Source: an uncultured Alphaproteobacteria bacterium
GTDB lineage: Bacteria > Pseudomonadota > Alphaproteobacteria > HIMB59 > GCA-002718135
Reading direction: 5' to 3'
NCBI GenBank assembly: GCA_902577905.1
Contig: CACHAQ010000001.1
Coordinates: 62,001 to 126,000 of the forward strand
DNA: 64,000 nt
In this document: positions 60,631 through 64,000 of the stretch, piece after piece
Position numbering within the stretch: position 1 is the stretch's first letter
How the letters are laid out: every line of letters starts with the position of its first letter
Made by a program: the position numbers and the translations under genes
The notes under the pieces: generated by a model
Databases searched by the model: none
What the model saw: only the letters and a program-made list of their open reading frames with translations
Told to the model about the DNA's origin: nothing

Positions 60631-61650
60631 CTAAATTGTCTTTAAATTATCAATTTTTCTATCCATGATAAAGAACCATAATGGAGGAATTAACGCCATA
60701 ATTAACATGACAGAATAATTAGCAGGCATTTCAATAGCTTTTTCTTCCTGAGATAGAAGAGGGTAAGGCTTGGATGCACTCTGATGATGCTCTGCATGAA
60801 GACCTAAATTAAACGTCGACCAATTAGCAGAGATGTGACGACTGTTCCAAGAATGGAGATCTGTGAATCTTTCATATCTACCGTTCTCTTTTTTTCTCTC
60901 TAGCCCATAATGCTGTATATAATTTACGAGTTCCAATAAGATTATGGAAACAAAAGAATGAAAGATAACAAAAACTAAACCATTCATTCCAGCTATTAAA
61001 TAGGCACATACTAAAAATAAAAATTCTAAGACAAAATAATGGATTATTCTGTTATGAAAACTAAAAGTATTTAATTTTTTTCTATCAAGAATATTTTTTT
61101 CAATATTCCATGCTGAGTGAACGCTATTTAAAACGCATCGAATAAAATAAAAATAAAAATTTTCACCTCTTCTTGCGGTAGCAGGATCTTCTTTTGTGGC
61201 GACATTTAAATGATGACCATAAATATGTTCAATACGAAAATGTCCATAACAACATAAAACTAGAAGCAATACTCCAATACCTCGCATAAATTTATTTTTT
61301 CGATGAATAAGTTCATGAGCTGTAGTAATTCCTATTGAGCCACCAGACATGCCAACAGCTGCTCCTAACGCTGCAGCAGCAAGTATTGTAATATTTGGAT
61401 TTGAAACAATGTATAACCCAAAGATGATCAAGAATAATATACAAGGAAGTACTATTAAAATTGAGAAATTGTGAAAGACATTTTCTTTTAACTCAAGATC
61501 ATCCTTATTTAAATAAGGTAAGAGTAGATCAATAATTGGAACTAATACAAAAACCCAAATAAATGGAGATATCGACCAGGAAGGATTTATTATTAATCCT
61601 AGAGAACTAGAAAATATTAATATTAGCGGTGTTACTAAATAAAAAATCAT
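60631..61650 (-). CDS. AlkB-like alkane 1-monooxygenase / membrane di-iron hydroxylase
   Basis: HELIHRKNKFMRG, EHIYGHHLNVATKEDPATARRGENFY, NLGLHAEHHQSASKPYPLL. Confidence 0.88.
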   Translation of the reverse strand: MIFYLVTPLILIFSSSLGLIINPSWSISPFIWVFVLVPIIDLLLPYLNKDDLELKENVFHNFSILIVLPCILFLIIFGLYIVSNPNITILAAAALGAAVGMSGGSIGITTAHELIHRKNKFMRGIGVLLLVLCCYGHFRIEHIYGHHLNVATKEDPATARRGENFYFYFIRCVLNSVHSAWNIEKNILDRKKLNTFSFHNRIIHYFVLEFLFLVCAYLIAGMNGLVFVIFHSFVSIILLELVNYIQHYGLERKKENGRYERFTDLHSWNSRHISANWSTFNLGLHAEHHQSASKPYPLLSQEEKAIEMPANYSVMLIMALIPPLWFFIMDRKIDNLKTI

Positions 61651-61713
61651 TGAAATAATTATATATTATTTTTTTTTCTAAACTAATACCTAAATTACAA
61701 TAAGGATAATTTA

Positions 61714-62649
61714 ATGAATAATAATATAAAAGGCCTGATTTTAATTATTATCGGGATGTTATTTATGATTACGCAGGACGTTTTAATTAAATATATTATT
61801 CAAGATGCCTCTCTCATGCAAATTCTTGTATTCAGAAGTGGGATAGGTCTTATATTGTTATGTATATATTTTATATATTCAAAACAGCCAATTTATTTTG
61901 GTACAGCACATCCTTATATTGCTATTTTTAGAGCCTCAACATTCTTTTTTGGTTTTACGCTGTTCTTTATTTCGTTAAGTCAAATTACTTTAGCTGAAGC
62001 AACAAGTTTATATTTTGTTAGTCCATTTTTTATAACAATTTATTCTTATTTTATTTTGAATATTAAAATTGGGTTAAATAGGATCTTCTCAATTTTTGTT
62101 GGCTTTTCTGGAACACTTTTAATTATCAAACCAGAATTTAATGACATAAATATTTATATGCTATTTCCAATTATTGCAGCTGCTACATATGCATTATCAA
62201 TGACCTTGGCGAAAAAAACTTCAAAAAACGATAATTTATTTCAGCAAACCTCTCACATTTATATAGGTGCTTTTATTGGAGGCAGTGCGATTAGTATTTT
62301 GCTACATAATTCGGATTTAAACTTATCAATTTTTTCAATTCTCAGTAATCCATGGGTACTAAATGATGTGCAAACAATTGGATTAATTCTATTTATTTCT
62401 ACAACTGGGTGTATTGGAATATTTTGTTTAATTGCAGCCTACAGAGTTGGCTCACCATTAGTAAATAGTATAGCAGAGTACGTACATCTTATCTTTGCTA
62501 TAATTATAGGTATTATAATTTTTTCAGAAATACCTGATATAAATTCATTTATTGGAATTTTTCTTATAATTGCAAGCGGTATATTTGTTGTATTTAGAGA
62601 AAATAAACGTGAAGAATTAGTTGTTGCTGAAACTACGCTTAGAACTTAA
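61714..62649 (+). CDS. EamA/DMT-family transporter
   Basis: 10-TM, ATSLYFVSPFFITIYSYFIL EamA-like repeat. Confidence 0.85.
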   Translation: MNNNIKGLILIIIGMLFMITQDVLIKYIIQDASLMQILVFRSGIGLILLCIYFIYSKQPIYFGTAHPYIAIFRASTFFFGFTLFFISLSQITLAEATSLYFVSPFFITIYSYFILNIKIGLNRIFSIFVGFSGTLLIIKPEFNDINIYMLFPIIAAATYALSMTLAKKTSKNDNLFQQTSHIYIGAFIGGSAISILLHNSDLNLSIFSILSNPWVLNDVQTIGLILFISTTGCIGIFCLIAAYRVGSPLVNSIAEYVHLIFAIIIGIIIFSEIPDINSFIGIFLIIASGIFVVFRENKREELVVAETTLRT

Positions 62650-62729
62650 TTTAAATAAGTGGGGCAAAACTCCCTCAGTGGAGAGGGCTTTATACCCCTA
62701 AACAATATAGTGTATTATTTGTTTTTAAT

Positions 62730-62999
62730 CTACTCGACTAAGAAAACTAATTCTTGGCTGTCTAGATCGACACCTGCATCAGTTCTCAGTTTTGCTAATT
62801 CTGGATCTTGCATAGCTTCTTGCATTTTTTCCATCGATTCAATCTCTAAAACTTGATAAATTTTAGTTTCATCATCTTTAGGGTGGCCATATGCTAAAAC
62901 TTTTATTCCATATTTTTCTCTATGAGTATCAACACTGAGAAAAAGATTTTTCCATTTTTCATAACCTTCTTTTAATTTAACATTCATAATAATTTTCAT
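62730..62999 (-). CDS. small protein, DUF/ABM-like
   Basis: MKIIMNVKLKEGYEKWKNLFLSVDTHREKYGIKVLAYG; 89 aa. Confidence 0.6.
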   Translation of the reverse strand: MKIIMNVKLKEGYEKWKNLFLSVDTHREKYGIKVLAYGHPKDDETKIYQVLEIESMEKMQEAMQDPELAKLRTDAGVDLDSQELVFLVE

Positions 63000-63026
63000 A
63001 ATTCCCCTTTATAAATTAAAATTTAT

Positions 63027-63347
63027 TTACATTTCAGTTGCACCAGTCTCAGTTCTCCATATTAATCCATCTTTTTTTAATGAAACCATCATTAATGCCT
63101 CTTTATCTCCAGATGCATAAGTATTAAAACGATGTGTGACTAAAATTTCATCATTTTCATAAATACAACGAACTTTATCTTGAGTAATATTATTGAACAT
63201 TTCTAATGTTTGTTCTTCACTTCCTTCACTTGTTTTAAAAACTTTACTTTGCTTATGGCTAATAAATTCATGATCTTCATGGAAAAGAGCTCTGTGAGCT
63301 TTTGCATCTTTTTCTTCAAATGCTTTTTGTAATTTTTCAAATAACAT
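63027..63347 (-). CDS. SnoaL/NTF2-like small protein
   Basis: FEEKDAKAHRALFHEDHEFISHKQ ... IYENDEILVTHRFNTYASGDKEALMMVSLKKDGLIWRTE. Confidence 0.65.
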   Translation of the reverse strand: MLFEKLQKAFEEKDAKAHRALFHEDHEFISHKQSKVFKTSEGSEEQTLEMFNNITQDKVRCIYENDEILVTHRFNTYASGDKEALMMVSLKKDGLIWRTETGATEM

Positions 63348-63485
63348 AAATCTCCTTTTGTTTGGTAAAATCTAAAATTATAATTTTACAAATTTATGAA
63401 GATTGTATTATTCAGTTAAATTAAATTTAAGTAAAAAAATTATTACCAATAAAAAATATTAAATAATAATATAAATTATTTAAAG

Positions 63486-63830
63486 TTATATTTTTGCAAT
63501 AATATTATAATAAACTGGTTTGAAATCTACAAGTAGTTCCTTGACTTGATCATTTACTTTGCCATAAACATTGAATTGTTCAATTTCAAAATGATTAAAA
63601 AAATCTTCGGCAATATTTGTACCAAAGTATTCAATATGCTTTATCCAAGACTCATTATTATGAAATCTTTCATGAAGATCTATAATATTTTCTCTAACAT
63701 AATACTCGTACAGAGAGAGAGTACCTAAATCATTAACTTTACTTACAATTGATTTAATAAATTCACTCCATCCACTATCAATATTTTTTATTTTCAACTT
63801 TACATAAACACCTATAACTTCATCATTCAT
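63486..63830 (-). CDS. small uncharacterised protein, ABM-like
   Basis: 114-aa ORF; YVKLKIKNIDSGWSEFIKSI. Confidence 0.5.
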   Translation of the reverse strand: MNDEVIGVYVKLKIKNIDSGWSEFIKSIVSKVNDLGTLSLYEYYVRENIIDLHERFHNNESWIKHIEYFGTNIAEDFFNHFEIEQFNVYGKVNDQVKELLVDFKPVYYNIIAKI

Positions 63831-63835
63831 ATTTA

Positions 63836-64000
63836 TTAATCCTTAAATACTTCGTTTCTAATATAACCAACTTCAGTTGTTTTAAAGTGTCTGAAGGGGA
63901 CATTGAGAGCTTCAATTGCTTTAATAGTCTCATCTGTAATATTACCGTAAACTTCTATTTCAAATTTATCGGCTAACTCTTGGTGTTTTTCTACATAAGC
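63836..64000 (-). CDS. partial CDS, C-terminus of small uncharacterised protein
   Basis: Reverse strand from edge reads AYVEKHQELADKFEIEVYGNITDETIKAIEALNVPFRHFKTTEVGYIRNEVFKD then stop. Confidence 0.55.
   Translation of the reverse strand, partial: AYVEKHQELADKFEIEVYGNITDETIKAIEALNVPFRHFKTTEVGYIRNEVFKD

Noticed and set aside
62659-62856. 65-aa plus-strand ORF
   Set aside because: Overlaps the structured intergenic element and the better-supported minus-strand gene 62730..62999
1-64000. CRISPR arrays, insertion sequences, prophage, rRNA
   Set aside because: No direct-repeat arrays, transposase/integrase motifs, phage structural genes or rRNA sequence seen in either strand

Overview
AT-rich 64 kb bacterial chromosome segment, densely coding. 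It looks like a streamlined marine alphaproteobacterium (inferred from composition, phosphatidylcholine synthase, and SAM-V-like and glnA-type riboswitch sequences; taxonomy not proven). No phage, transposon, CRISPR or rRNA was seen; there is one tRNA, Arg(CCT). Main content: (i) a probable D-apiose catabolic pair (ApnL-like lactonase + Gfo/Idh/MocA dehydrogenase) next to a TTC38-like protein; (ii) an 870-aa cNMP-cNMP-acyltransferase-SGNH fusion; (iii) two tandem glnA-type glutamine riboswitches in front of a circularly permuted ATP-grasp / alpha-E / transglutaminase operon, with a hairpin and a 20-codon leader ORF between them; (iv) a sugar ABC transporter + FGGY kinase with no ATPase; (v) head-to-head operons carrying duplicated hydantoinase(HyuA)/DUF917 pairs, a polyamine-type ABC transporter split between the two arms, and tandem hydantoin-racemase paralogs with gene-conversion-like identity blocks; (vi) an organic-nitrogen region (formamidase, N-carbamoyl-amino-acid/allantoate amidohydrolase, dipeptidase, DAO, DDAH, full ureDABCEFG); (vii) a minus-strand SAM-II/SAM-V-like riboswitch plus intrinsic terminator in front of an uncharacterised 85-aa protein; (viii) a BacNav-like channel with an altered filter motif, an AlkB-like monooxygenase and several small alpha/beta-barrel-like proteins. 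All assignments come from reading sequence and recalled family motifs; no searches were run.
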